The translations under genes and the position numbers were made by a program. Shown here piece after piece: positions 45,281 through 54,142 of a stretch of DNA of 64,000 nt. Origin of the DNA: Gammaproteobacteria bacterium (GTDB taxonomy: Bacteria > Pseudomonadota > Gammaproteobacteria > Pseudomonadales > Azotimanducaceae). Each line of letters starts with the position of its first letter. Position 1 is the stretch's first letter. Under the pieces are notes generated by a model. It searched no databases and was not told the origin of the DNA. It saw only the letters and a program-made list of their open reading frames with translations. The DNA is taken from NCBI GenBank assembly GCA_009837185.1, contig VXUA01000014.1, positions 31,051 to 95,050 on the forward strand, written 5' to 3'.

Positions 45281-47299
45281 TCAGGCTTTGAAGAAAGTTA
45301 CCTTTTTTACTTCGTCAATCTGATCACGAATCATCGCTGCTTCTTCAAATTCCAGTTCCTCCGCATGGTTGAGCATTCGTTTTTCAAGGTCGCGAAGTAA
45401 CCTTTTAAGCGCGGATGGATCGCGCGGAATGTCTTCAATAACGAAGTCGTTCTTCACCTCTCGGCGTGAGCCGCGTTTGCGTCGACGTTGTGCTGTGCGT
45501 GCCCCTTCCATTATGTCTGCGACTGATTTAGTCACCGACTGCGGAGTAATACCGTTAACTTGGTTGTGGGTTACCTGTTTATTACGACGACGAGACGTTT
45601 CGTCCATCGCGCGTTGCATCGATCCTGTGACCTGATCCGCATACAAAATCGCGCGACCATCGACATTCCGTGCAGCACGTCCGATGGTTTGAATCAACGA
45701 AGTCTCAGCGCGCAAGAATCCTTCCTTATCGGCATCTAGGATCGCTACCAGAGCGACTTCAGGCATATCCAGTCCTTCGCGCAGTAGATTGATGCCGACT
45801 AATACATCAAACTGTCCGAGTCTTAAATCTCGGATGATTTCCACACGTTCAACCGTGTTGATGTCAGAATGTAGGTACCGCACGGATATGCCATTGCTGT
45901 CTAAGTACTCGGACAAGTCTTCTGCCATACGTTTTGTCAGAGTCGTAACCAACACCCGATGTCCTGCGTTTACTGTTTCATGGATCTCATGCATCAGGTC
46001 GTCAACTTGGGTCACCGCCGGCTTGACAATTACTTCTGGATCTACTAACCCCGTAGGTCTGACCACTTGATCTACCGTTTGTGCGCCGTGTTTCTCTTCG
46101 TAAGCTCCTGGAGTCGCGGATACAAATATCATTTGTGGAGCTAGAATCTCCCATTCGTCAAAACGGAGCGGGCGATTGTCCAACGCAGACGGTAATCGAA
46201 AACCATAGTTCACAAGCGTTTCCTTTCTGGACCGATCGCCACGATACATGGCTCCCAGTTGTGGAATGGTTACATGCGATTCATCTACAAAGAGTATCGC
46301 ATCTTTGGGTAGGTATTCAAACAGCGTTGGTGGTGGTTCCCCTTCACCTCGTCCAGACAAATACCGGGAATAATTTTCGATTCCAGTACAGAATCCCAAT
46401 TCATTCATCATTTCGAGATCGTAGGCGGTACGTTGCTCAAGACGTTGAGCTTCAACGAGCTTGTCGTTCGCTTTAAACTCATCGAGCCTAGATTGCAGTT
46501 CATCGTGAATCTCGTCGAGTACGCTGCGCATTCGCTCAATGGGAGTGACGTAATGTGATTTTGGAAATATCGTGTATCTTGGGACTCGTTCCCGTTTCAC
46601 ACCTGTTAGTGGATCAAAAATTGTCAAATTCTCAATGACATCATCGAACAATTCAATCCTAATCGCATCTCGTTCTGACTCTGCCGGAAATACATCGATG
46701 ACATCGCCACGAACACGATACGTCCCGCGTTGAAAGAATGTGTCGTTGCGAACGTATTGCAACACAGCAAGTCGTTTCAGAATGAAACGTTGGTCTACTC
46801 GATCCCCTCGGTCTAGGTGTAATACCATTTCGAGATAGGATCCAGGATCTCCCAATCCGTAGATTGCTGACACAGACGCCACAATAATCGTATCACGACG
46901 TTGCATAAGTGCTTTCGTCGCGGACAAGCGCATTTGTTCAATGTGATCATTGATCGATGAGTCTTTTTCGATGTAGGTATCAGAAGACGGAACATACGCT
47001 TCGGGTTGATAGTAGTCATAGTATGAAACGAAATATTCCACTGCATTCTTGGGAAAGAACTCACGAAACTCCCCGTAGAGTTGAGCTGCTAGTGTTTTGT
47101 TGTGCGCTAATACAAGAGTTGGTCGTTGCAGATTTTGAACGACATTAGCCATTGTGAACGTTTTGCCTGAACCGGTTACCCCGAGTAGCGTTTGGTGCAT
47201 GTACCCGAGATCGATTCCTTCGGTCAACCGAGCTATTGCCTCAGGCTGATCGCCGCGAGGAATGTAATTTGCTGTTAACTCAAAAGCCTGTTGAACCAC
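45281..47299 (-). CDS. uvrB: Excinuclease ABC subunit B
   Basis: UvrB verifies DNA damage handed over by UvrA and recruits UvrC for incision. The 672-residue protein has Walker A GVTGSGKT (40-47) and the beta-hairpin region [16 protein letters not shown] (about 89-104). Helicase motifs include [11 protein letters not shown] and QTIGRAARN, and the C-terminal UVR helix pair [20 protein letters not shown] binds UvrC. The GTG start at 47299 has GAGGG upstream. No LexA box was noticed in the short upstream gap. Confidence 0.97.
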   Translation of the reverse strand: MVQQAFELTANYIPRGDQPEAIARLTEGIDLGYMHQTLLGVTGSGKTFTMANVVQNLQRPTLVLAHNKTLAAQLYGEFREFFPKNAVEYFVSYYDYYQPEAYVPSSDTYIEKDSSINDHIEQMRLSATKALMQRRDTIIVASVSAIYGLGDPGSYLEMVLHLDRGDRVDQRFILKRLAVLQYVRNDTFFQRGTYRVRGDVIDVFPAESERDAIRIELFDDVIENLTIFDPLTGVKRERVPRYTIFPKSHYVTPIERMRSVLDEIHDELQSRLDEFKANDKLVEAQRLEQRTAYDLEMMNELGFCTGIENYSRYLSGRGEGEPPPTLFEYLPKDAILFVDESHVTIPQLGAMYRGDRSRKETLVNYGFRLPSALDNRPLRFDEWEILAPQMIFVSATPGAYEEKHGAQTVDQVVRPTGLVDPEVIVKPAVTQVDDLMHEIHETVNAGHRVLVTTLTKRMAEDLSEYLDSNGISVRYLHSDINTVERVEIIRDLRLGQFDVLVGINLLREGLDMPEVALVAILDADKEGFLRAETSLIQTIGRAARNVDGRAILYADQVTGSMQRAMDETSRRRNKQVTHNQVNGITPQSVTKSVADIMEGARTAQRRRKRGSRREVKNDFVIEDIPRDPSALKRLLRDLEKRMLNHAEELEFEEAAMIRDQIDEVKKVTFFKA

Positions 47300-47368
47300 G
47301 ATGCCCTCAATGGATGAAGTGAGGCTAGAGATGTAGAGTGTCTTACCGAAGAAATTGAAAGAATTGCG

Positions 47369-48289
47369 TTAAATTGGGTCGTCGGTCGGACTCGGATCAA
47401 TTTCTCGAACTACACGAAATCCCACGAGACTGACGCGATTTTCTGCACTATAAAAGTGTCGTGTCGCGGATCGAACAAAGAATGGTGAAGCGATCCAACT
47501 CCCACCACGGACAACACGCCGAGCACAATCTCCCGTAGTCCAAGCAGTCCCATCAGTCGGGGCTGTACCAAAGTTGCGGTTCCAACAATCTAGAGTCCAC
47601 TCCCACACGTTACCGTGTATGTCATAGAGTTTCCACGGATTCGGTGCATACTTCCCTACTTCTGTAGTTTTTTCGATTGGGCTACCATCATTGCATCCAT
47701 CACAGTTTGCTTTGCCGAATAGAAGATCGTCGCCCCAGCTATACTTTGTATTCGTACCGGCACGCCCGGCATACTCCCACTCAGCTTCAGAAGGCAATCG
47801 ATAGATCGCACCGGTTTCGTCAGACAACCACTTAGTGTAAGCCACCGCATCGTACCACGAAACATGAATCGCAGGTCTTGCACCTCGGCCCCATTGACTG
47901 TCATCGGGTACAGACCTTAAAGACGTTTTGGCGAAGACTAGGTATTGGTCGAACGTAACCTCAAACTGGGAAACCGCAAATCTACTGACTTGGACTTCAC
48001 GAGATGGAATTTCGTCGTCAGAACAGTCGATTTCTGTAAGACATCCCATCTCAAATTTCCCCGATGGTAGCAATACCATTCTTGGACTCGTACCACCGAT
48101 TTGTAAGGGTTCGCGAAAGACACTCAGTGCCGTCAATTGTTCGATCGACGCTTTGTCTTCAAGCAGGGTCGCTTCATCCAAATCTGGATCTGAAGTGGCT
48201 TCGGCGTCAACTTGTTCTTGGCTCAGTGTTGCTGCCGCGCTCCAACATACTAGGATCGATAGGGAAGAAGTTTGAAAGAATCTTCTCAT
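47369..48289 (-). CDS. Secreted formylglycine-generating-enzyme-like (SUMF1) protein
   Basis: This protein has about 306 residues. I place the start at ATG 48289 because a signal peptide begins there (MRRFFQTSSLSILVCWSAAA); the longer frame to 48406 adds a non-signal extension. The FGE/SUMF1 domain is clear: VLLPSGKFEMGCLTEIDCSD, HVSWYDAVAYTKWLSDETG, RLPSEAEWEYAGRAGT, DIHGNVWEWTLDCW and RVVRGGSWIASP. True FGEs oxidise a sulfatase cysteine, but many bacterial relatives are binding or non-catalytic proteins. No sulfatase gene is nearby, so catalytic activity is not assumed. Confidence 0.85.
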   Translation of the reverse strand: MRRFFQTSSLSILVCWSAAATLSQEQVDAEATSDPDLDEATLLEDKASIEQLTALSVFREPLQIGGTSPRMVLLPSGKFEMGCLTEIDCSDDEIPSREVQVSRFAVSQFEVTFDQYLVFAKTSLRSVPDDSQWGRGARPAIHVSWYDAVAYTKWLSDETGAIYRLPSEAEWEYAGRAGTNTKYSWGDDLLFGKANCDGCNDGSPIEKTTEVGKYAPNPWKLYDIHGNVWEWTLDCWNRNFGTAPTDGTAWTTGDCARRVVRGGSWIASPFFVRSATRHFYSAENRVSLVGFRVVREIDPSPTDDPI

Positions 48290-48716
48290 AGCTTGCCCGT
48301 ATTCAGTTCGCGACAGTCGTTCCACTGAGAACTTGGGAGTATCAAGATCTTGAAATATCCAACCTGGGAGGATTGTACGTCTGTTGTGACTGAACGAGTT
48401 CGACAAAGTTCCTTCGTTTCACAAAAAATTTTCTTTTGCCATGAAATATCTTGTAGGCTGAAGTCAATCGACCTCTTCACTCTACAACTGATGTTACGAA
48501 GGAATCGAGTAATTCTGGGCGGTGTCCATTGTTTCTTTTGGAAAAAATTCTACATCTCTTCCGTAAAGAGATCTGAAAATTGATTGTTCCGCAGTATCCC
48601 CCGATTCTAGAAAGTGTTATCGTGCTGAATGGTGTGTGTACTCTAAGCGTCAGGGACAGGACTTGAACACGCTTAGCCTTCGGAAACAACACGCGACCCG
48701 ATGGTTCTGGTATCGT
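48290..48716. other. Gene-free stretch of about 430 bases
   Basis: Short frames on both strands lack good starts. A segment near 48640-48715 looks like parts of a tRNA on the minus strand (TTCAAGTCC and AGAGTGGTTAGA), but stems do not pair, so it is not called. The region should contain the promoter of the FGE-like gene. Confidence 0.5.
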
Positions 48717-49709
48717 CTAACCACTCTGCTCATCTAAATCAGGAGAATCGGACTCATCTTCACAACTGAAATCTTGGTACCAATGTGAAAATTGGTTTGC
48801 ACTCGGAAAGATAGTGGTCAATCGAACGCGAAACGAATATTCAAAGTGATTCAACACCACAACATCTAGATCCGGTTCACGTTCAAACGTCCCTTGGAAT
48901 TTCACTTCTCGGACTCGAAGTCCAAAGTGTGGAACAAATCCGCGTCCTGCACGTTGGTCGAACATCGTGAATTCATGTGTTTCTGGGTCAATTGCCAGGG
49001 TGAGTTGCAGATGCTTGGACACAGGAGACTTGGACTTTCGGTTCGGTTTAAGACCCACAAACAGTTGCTCGTCATCAGCTCCTAGATAGTGTGTCGGGAC
49101 CAACGATTCAAACCACGATTTCATCGCGGCGGGATGAAAATCGCCAATTGGAATACGCTCTTCGCGACGCGCTCGTTTCTGTTCCACACTACTGAATAAC
49201 GCAATTTTCTCTTGATAATGACTATATCGTTCACTCTCGCTCGGTTCTTCATCATCAAGCTTTAGCAGAGTCCAAGGTGGTTCTAGCGTCGCGTCAAATT
49301 TTTCTTCAACTCTCGCAGAAACTGTGTGCGCAGCCGGAGTATCGAACCATTCCATCAGCGCTTTCCTCCCCGGTTGCAAAAGCGAGTGGCGAAGTGCATA
49401 AAGACTACGGCGAGTGGGCTCTCCATCGCAGTCATCACATGGAGCAGTGATTTTGGTGTATGTACAAGAACGCTTCTCGTCAGTACCTAGATTATTGACT
49501 GCGGCAGACCATATTTCGAGATTGTCTTCAGAAATGGGCTCTGCGTCGAGCCACAAGCTCTCTACTTCAAACCCATTAGTGCCCGTGGGAGTTTCTATAG
49601 AGTCCCGCGTATCGGAGCTAGTGATTGAAATGCGAACACTGCAACTAAACGTTATGACAAGAACAAAAAGCAAGCCAGCACCGGCTAAAACAGTTTGAAG
49701 ACTGCGCAC
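48717..49709 (-). CDS. Putative lipoprotein of unknown function
   Basis: This 330-residue protein has an N-terminal hydrophobic segment and a lipobox-like FSCS (LLFVLVITFSC), so it is probably lipidated at Cys23. The mature part contains a cysteine pair motif APCDDCDG near residue 90, then mixed alpha/beta sequence with beta-rich ends (HLQLTLAIDPETHEFTMFDQ). I do not recognise a family. It ends in an acidic tail. It is probably its own transcript. Confidence 0.7.
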   Translation of the reverse strand: MRSLQTVLAGAGLLFVLVITFSCSVRISITSSDTRDSIETPTGTNGFEVESLWLDAEPISEDNLEIWSAAVNNLGTDEKRSCTYTKITAPCDDCDGEPTRRSLYALRHSLLQPGRKALMEWFDTPAAHTVSARVEEKFDATLEPPWTLLKLDDEEPSESERYSHYQEKIALFSSVEQKRARREERIPIGDFHPAAMKSWFESLVPTHYLGADDEQLFVGLKPNRKSKSPVSKHLQLTLAIDPETHEFTMFDQRAGRGFVPHFGLRVREVKFQGTFEREPDLDVVVLNHFEYSFRVRLTTIFPSANQFSHWYQDFSCEDESDSPDLDEQSG

Positions 49710-49801
49710 TAGAACAAGTTACCAAAAACTACAGATCAAGAATCGCTCGCACTAGACAGGTACAGTGCGTGAATAGGTCAGACGAACACTCGTCTTGAGG
49801 A

Positions 49802-50122
49802 TTACTCCGGTTCTACAACGACTCCGGTGCCATACGCAAGCAGTTCCGCTGAACCTTCCATGATGACAGACGTTGTAAAGCGTACACCCACTACCGCATT
49901 CGCGCCGATTTCTCTTGCGTGGTCTATCATGCGATCTAAGCTCTGCTCGCGGCTCTCGGCGATCAACTTCGCATATTCGCGTATTTCGCCACCCACTACA
50001 TTCTTAAATCCCGCCATGACATCTGTCCCAATATGGCGTGCACGCACCGTGTTACCCCTAACTAACCCTAACGACTTAACGACTCGCATGCCAGGTACGG
50101 TTTCAGTATTTACAACAATCAT
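49802..50122 (-). CDS. YbjQ/UPF0145 family protein
   Basis: This 106-residue protein has the family pattern ETVPGMRVVKSLGLVRGNTV, then ARHIGTDVMAGFKNVVGGEI and GANAVVGVRF near the end. It forms ring-shaped pentamers in solved relatives; the function is unknown, with heavy-metal binding suggested. It lies 2 bases after the small membrane protein gene, so the two form an operon. Confidence 0.9.
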   Translation of the reverse strand: MIVVNTETVPGMRVVKSLGLVRGNTVRARHIGTDVMAGFKNVVGGEIREYAKLIAESREQSLDRMIDHAREIGANAVVGVRFTTSVIMEGSAELLAYGTGVVVEPE

Positions 50123-50124
50123 TA

Positions 50125-50367
50125 CTACAACTCCACGTCTTTGTATCTATCAGTTTTCCGTTCGATCAATCTTTCTCGAATGACGACGCGCAAAAGAATA
50201 CCGCCACCAGCGATGCCGAAAACGATTATCCCTTTGAACATCCAAGGTACATCTTCATTAAATACCCCATAGAGACCCCAAGCTGCAAGACTTACATAAC
50301 AGATTGCACACAGCAATAACGCTAATAGTCCCACGTTGGTAAACACTTTTGTAACACGATCTTTCAT
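50125..50367 (-). CDS. Small two-pass membrane protein
   Basis: This 80-residue protein has two hydrophobic segments (VGLLALLLCAICYVSLAAWG and FKGIIVFGIAGGGILLRVVI) followed by a charged tail (RERLIERKTDRYKD). Its stop is 2 bases before the YbjQ gene. It may anchor or assist that protein, by context only. Confidence 0.75.
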   Translation of the reverse strand: MKDRVTKVFTNVGLLALLLCAICYVSLAAWGLYGVFNEDVPWMFKGIIVFGIAGGGILLRVVIRERLIERKTDRYKDVEL

Positions 50368-50555
50368 AATCTCATATCCTATAAATTACTCCTCTACTGC
50401 GAATTCTTCAACACTCAATATTCTCTTCTTATTTTAAAGGTACCGTCGACACGATTCCTCTGGTAAATCAACGGGAAATATTTACGAGAAGATAAGTTCG
50501 TCGCGAGGATTTGTGCAAATAAATCTCTTGGAATCATGTCTACTTCAATCTATGG

Positions 50556-50978
50556 CTAATCAATTAAGGCTTCACGTAAGCGCATAGCGTGGTCCGCGAG
50601 CATTTCTGAATCTGCCAAGTCCCGCGCGTGAAAACGCTGCTGCCATCCACCCCAACGGGGTATGACATGAAAGTGTAAATGGAACACCGACTGTCCTGCA
50701 CCTGCTCGATTTAACTGCATGATCATTACGCCTTCGGGTTGAAATACCGTGTCCACTGCCCGCGCAATTCGTCGAGTTTGCAATATCAGGTGTTGTAGAC
50801 CCTCATCGGAAACGGAAAAAATATCTTTCGCGGGTTCCCTGGGAATAATAAGAGTGTGACCAGTACTTTGCGGCATTACATCCATCATGCAAAAACACTT
50901 ATCGTCTTCATGCACAATGTGTGCCGGTGCTTCGCCGCGCAAAATTTTGGCGAAAATATTGTTTGAATCGTAGGTCAT
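50556..50978 (-). CDS. HIT family nucleotide hydrolase
   Basis: This 140-residue protein has the histidine triad HLHFH (H100, H102, H104) in SVFHLHFHVIPRWGG and the N-terminal FAKILRGEAPAHIVHEDD segment. HIT proteins cleave nucleotide-phosphoramidates or dinucleoside polyphosphates, with H102 as nucleophile. The ATG start is clear. It stands alone between non-coding gaps. Confidence 0.93.
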   Translation of the reverse strand: MTYDSNNIFAKILRGEAPAHIVHEDDKCFCMMDVMPQSTGHTLIIPREPAKDIFSVSDEGLQHLILQTRRIARAVDTVFQPEGVMIMQLNRAGAGQSVFHLHFHVIPRWGGWQQRFHARDLADSEMLADHAMRLREALID

Positions 50979-51095
50979 GGTAGTACTCTTTGATCTCTTT
51001 ATTTTTTATCACAATAGATGATCCGAAAAGAAGTGGCCGTCCAACACAGTACGATATGCTGAGGACACTCTCTTCGCGTTAGTAGAGGCCAGATT

Positions 51096-51833
51096 TTGCA
51101 AAGAACCGGTTCGATATTGATGTGTCTTGCACGGTCGTACGTGGCTCTTTGTGTTTGTTTGATCGTATCTGCTTGTGCGACCGTAGACTTTGAATACCGA
51201 TTCGACGATGAATCAGATCGATTTGGTGAAGCAAGCCTTTGGGACGACTGGTATGAAACCGTTCAGCGTACGAACGACGAATTAGTAGCAATAGAAGCGT
51301 GCATTGAGGATGAATCTAAGTGCGATCGTGACATGCGACGAATCCGGGTTGTCGTAATCAATGGCAAAAAACTACAACCCGCACAACAGCTACAACTCGT
51401 CAATCGGTATATAAACCGAATGCGCCGCTACAACGACGATCGTAGAGTCTATAAAGAGCTTGAAGATTCTCGATTATTAGTTAGGCAACAATGGTCTACA
51501 TTATTGGATTTCATGCAAAAAGGTGGGGATTGTGAGGACTTTGCTACCGCGAAATACGCGTTACTAAAACTCATCGGTTTCGACACCCACGACCTTCGCA
51601 TAGTTGTTGTGTATGACCAGAACGTACAAGAATACCATGCCGTAATCGCGGTCCGTACAGATGAAGATCAAGTAGCTCTACTGGACATCGACAATAAGAT
51701 TTACTCTCAGCGACCTCCCCACTATCGATTTGTGTACTCCATCAACGAACACTCTATTTGGGACCATTCTTTGGAGGACACTCGGCTACCACGCGCATTG
51801 AGGAAACGTCAATCTAATGGACGATCAAACTGA
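51096..51833 (+). CDS. LapG-like transglutaminase-type cysteine protease, predicted lipoprotein
   Basis: This 245-residue protein belongs to the bacterial transglutaminase-like cysteine peptidase family (BTLCP). The catalytic C146 lies in GGDCEDFATAKYALLKLIG, H181 in EYHAVIAV and an Asp in LLDIDNK. LapG cuts large adhesins from the cell surface under control of the c-di-GMP receptor LapD. Here the signal ends in LIVSAC, a lipobox, so the enzyme is probably anchored to a membrane rather than free in the periplasm. The TTG start at 51096 has AGAGG 7 bases upstream. No lapD or adhesin gene is in the window. Confidence 0.85.
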   Translation: MQRTGSILMCLARSYVALCVCLIVSACATVDFEYRFDDESDRFGEASLWDDWYETVQRTNDELVAIEACIEDESKCDRDMRRIRVVVINGKKLQPAQQLQLVNRYINRMRRYNDDRRVYKELEDSRLLVRQQWSTLLDFMQKGGDCEDFATAKYALLKLIGFDTHDLRIVVVYDQNVQEYHAVIAVRTDEDQVALLDIDNKIYSQRPPHYRFVYSINEHSIWDHSLEDTRLPRALRKRQSNGRSN

Positions 51834-51873
51834 GCGAATAAGCTACTTGACACTACGCATAGTCTAGCTCGAT

Positions 51874-52728
51874 TCAAGACTGGTTTCGTTGGCGTAAAAC
51901 CTCATACATAACAATCGTTGCAGACATCGCGGCGTTCAACGAGTCCGCTTGGCCATGTTGTGGTATTGACACAACATCCTTCGCAACTTGAAACCAACGT
52001 TGTTCTAACCCGTGGGCTTCACTACCTACGACAATGGCTAAGCGCTCTGGAAAAACATAGTCCGAGTAGTTTATGTCCGCATCAGGGCTGGTGGCAATAA
52101 CGACGATATCATGTTGTTGCAACCAGGAAGTGAGAACTTCAAACTCGGCCAGGATTACAGGTACTGAGAACAAAGTTCCGATACTCGCGCGCACAACATT
52201 TGCATTAAACACGTCCAACACAGGACTCTCAATAATCACTGCGTGCGTACCAACAGCATCAGCCGAGCGCATTACGGCTCCTAAATTACCTGGTTTCTCC
52301 ATACCGGAACAGATTACGAAGAATGCGTCGCCAGCGGGTTTGAAATCCTCCATCGGCACATCATGCTTGTGTGCGATTGCAACTATCCGTGAGCTCGAAC
52401 GATAACACATAGATCGAAATACTCGATCGGTCACGCTAAAGATACACCCCTCTTCCAATTCATCGCTTGCCTTGTGAAACACAAGAGATGAGCTTTCATC
52501 TTGAAGACACTCTTCGTGCACAAAGAGAGAGTGTACCTGCACTCCGTTATCTACCGCTAGCTCAAGCTCTTTTGCGCCTTCAACGATGAACAGTCCATCC
52601 TGATCTCGCGTACTCTTTTTGTGAAGTGCTTGTGCGAGTTTGACTTGTGAAAATTTGGTACTTGTTATTCGTTCAGGCACTAAACTCTGCTTAATTTTTT
52701 GCGAATTCGTAAGTTTGTTCACTCGCAA
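51874..52728 (-). CDS. SpoU/TrmH family RNA 2'-O-methyltransferase
   Basis: This 284-residue protein has an N-terminal substrate-binding domain (GLFIVEGAKELELAV) and a C-terminal SPOUT knot with the three motifs: GMEKPGNLGAVMRSADAVG, LAIVVGSEAHGLEQRW and VSIPQHGQADSLNAAMSATI. It transfers methyl from AdoMet to a ribose in rRNA or tRNA; the exact nucleotide is not predictable. The TnpB element was inserted 33 bases upstream of its start. Confidence 0.92.
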   Translation of the reverse strand: MRVNKLTNSQKIKQSLVPERITSTKFSQVKLAQALHKKSTRDQDGLFIVEGAKELELAVDNGVQVHSLFVHEECLQDESSSLVFHKASDELEEGCIFSVTDRVFRSMCYRSSSRIVAIAHKHDVPMEDFKPAGDAFFVICSGMEKPGNLGAVMRSADAVGTHAVIIESPVLDVFNANVVRASIGTLFSVPVILAEFEVLTSWLQQHDIVVIATSPDADINYSDYVFPERLAIVVGSEAHGLEQRWFQVAKDVVSIPQHGQADSLNAAMSATIVMYEVLRQRNQS

Positions 52729-52753
52729 GAGCTAAATCTCGTCTGTTTGGTGT

Positions 52754-52761
52754 AAGATTAT
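52754..52761. repeat. Left copy of an 8-bp target-site duplication
   Basis: AAGATTAT lies directly outside the left inverted repeat and is repeated exactly at 54103-54110 outside the right one. Confidence 0.85.
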
Positions 52762-54102
52762 GGGACTTATCCAGCTGATTAGACAATTTTGCAGTTCAAG
52801 TTGATTGATTTTAAACGCCATTGACTTCTCATCTGTTCTGTTTTGTGTTAAGCTATCTGTACAAATGAAAGCGTTTAAATATCGAATATATCCAACGAAG
52901 TCCCAACAGGAAGTATTGGAGGGGGAGTTTGGTGCGGTTCGGTGGGCGTACAACTATTACCTCGCTGCAAATCGAGATCTGCGCGCAATTAAAGAGCGTC
53001 GTATGTCTTTTGTGGAGATGACGACCGATTTAGCGCGATTAAAGATGACGGATGAATACCGCTGGTTGACCGGTGCGTACGCTCAGTCATTAAATCAGGC
53101 GATCAAAAACTTGATGGATGGTTACACCCGCCATAAAAACGGCCAAAGTAGAGCCCCGGTGTTTAAGTCGAAACATGATCTCAACAAAGCGTGTTATTAC
53201 CCACAAGGCGTGAAATTTAAGGGTAGGAAGATTCACATTCCGAAATTAGGTCTGGTGAAAGTCATTTTAGATCGGCACTTTCTCGGGAAAATCAAGACCG
53301 TGACGCTCAAGAAAACTCCAACAAATAAGTATTTCGTGTCAATATTGGTCGATGACGGAGCTGAACAACCAAAACTAAACAAAACGATCCCAAAAAACAA
53401 AGTCATTGGTGTTGACGTTGGAATCAAGGACTTCGCAGTCGATTCGAACGGCAACAGGACTGCGAACCCGCGACACTTTATGAAATATCACGCGCGGTTG
53501 CAAACAGCGCAGAAGTCCTTATCAAGAAAACAAATCGGATCGAAACGCCGTGTGAAACAGCGACTGAAAGTGGCTTCGATACACGAAAAAGTTGCAAATT
53601 GTCGCCATGACTTTTTACATAAGACCAGTACCAAGATGGTTGACGAAAACCAAGCAGTCATCTTAGAAAAGCTGAATGTGAAAGGCATGACGAAAAACAG
53701 GAGACTGGCAAAGCACGTACAAGATTTAGGGCTAGGTAAATATTCTCGACTCGTGGAATATAAGTGCGCGTGGCGTGGAAAACATTTCTTAGAAATCGAT
53801 CAGTGGTATCCGTCCAGTAAAACCTGTTTTGAATGCTGTTCGGTTAATAAAGATTTAACTCTTTCAGACCGTACTTGGGAATGTTTCAGTTGCGGTACGA
53901 TTCTGAATAGAGACTTGAACGCCGCGAAGAATATTCGCCGAGAAGGAATCAACGTAATAGGGCAGCTGGGGGTCAGCGTCCTGGAATTTTCCGAAAACGT
54001 GGAGGGGATGTCAGACTATTATCTTGACCTAGCGTTGACTAATAGCAGCCTCAAGGAAGCGTTGAAATTGTCATCAGTTGTCTAATCAGCTGGACAAGTC
54101 CC
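52762..54102. mobile_element. TnpB-carrying transposon with 25-bp terminal inverted repeats
   Basis: The ends 52762-52786 and 54078-54102 are inverted copies differing at one of 25 positions; each starts GGGACTT at the outer edge. Perfect 8-bp direct repeats flank them. This is the structure left by a DDE transposase, not by the Y1 transposase of IS200/IS605 elements. The only gene inside is tnpB, and its stop codon lies inside the right repeat. The element is therefore non-autonomous. Its end matches the right end of the IS1595 element (read inward from 37449) at 17 of 27 positions, and 8-bp duplications are typical of IS1595. Confidence 0.85.
52865..54085 (+). CDS. tnpB: RNA-guided nuclease TnpB (IS1341-type OrfB)
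   Basis: This 406-residue protein has the N-terminal OrfB domain (MKAFKYRIYPTKSQQEVLEG) and a split RuvC nuclease with all three acidic residues: D184 in IGVDVGIKDF, E269 in VILEKLNVKG and D350 in LNRDLNAAKNIRREG. The zinc finger is C321, C324, C340 and C343. It should be active. TnpB uses an omega RNA from the 3' end of its own element to cut the empty donor site. No tnpA is present. The last codons and TAA overlap the right inverted repeat. ATG 52865 is the start because the protein family begins there. Confidence 0.93.
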   Translation: MKAFKYRIYPTKSQQEVLEGEFGAVRWAYNYYLAANRDLRAIKERRMSFVEMTTDLARLKMTDEYRWLTGAYAQSLNQAIKNLMDGYTRHKNGQSRAPVFKSKHDLNKACYYPQGVKFKGRKIHIPKLGLVKVILDRHFLGKIKTVTLKKTPTNKYFVSILVDDGAEQPKLNKTIPKNKVIGVDVGIKDFAVDSNGNRTANPRHFMKYHARLQTAQKSLSRKQIGSKRRVKQRLKVASIHEKVANCRHDFLHKTSTKMVDENQAVILEKLNVKGMTKNRRLAKHVQDLGLGKYSRLVEYKCAWRGKHFLEIDQWYPSSKTCFECCSVNKDLTLSDRTWECFSCGTILNRDLNAAKNIRREGINVIGQLGVSVLEFSENVEGMSDYYLDLALTNSSLKEALKLSSVV

Positions 54103-54110
54103 AAGATTAT
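54103..54110. repeat. Right copy of the 8-bp target-site duplication
   Basis: AAGATTAT is identical to 52754-52761. If an omega RNA is read out of this element, its guide would begin with this sequence. Confidence 0.85.
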
Positions 54111-54142
54111 TAGTAACTACCAAAAATTGGAGCAAAACTACG

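Noticed and set aside
48640..48725. tRNA-like segment on the minus strand
   Set aside because: It contains TTCAAGTCC and a D-arm-like AGAGTGGTTAGA, but acceptor, anticodon and T stems do not pair, and it overlaps the end of the lipoprotein gene.
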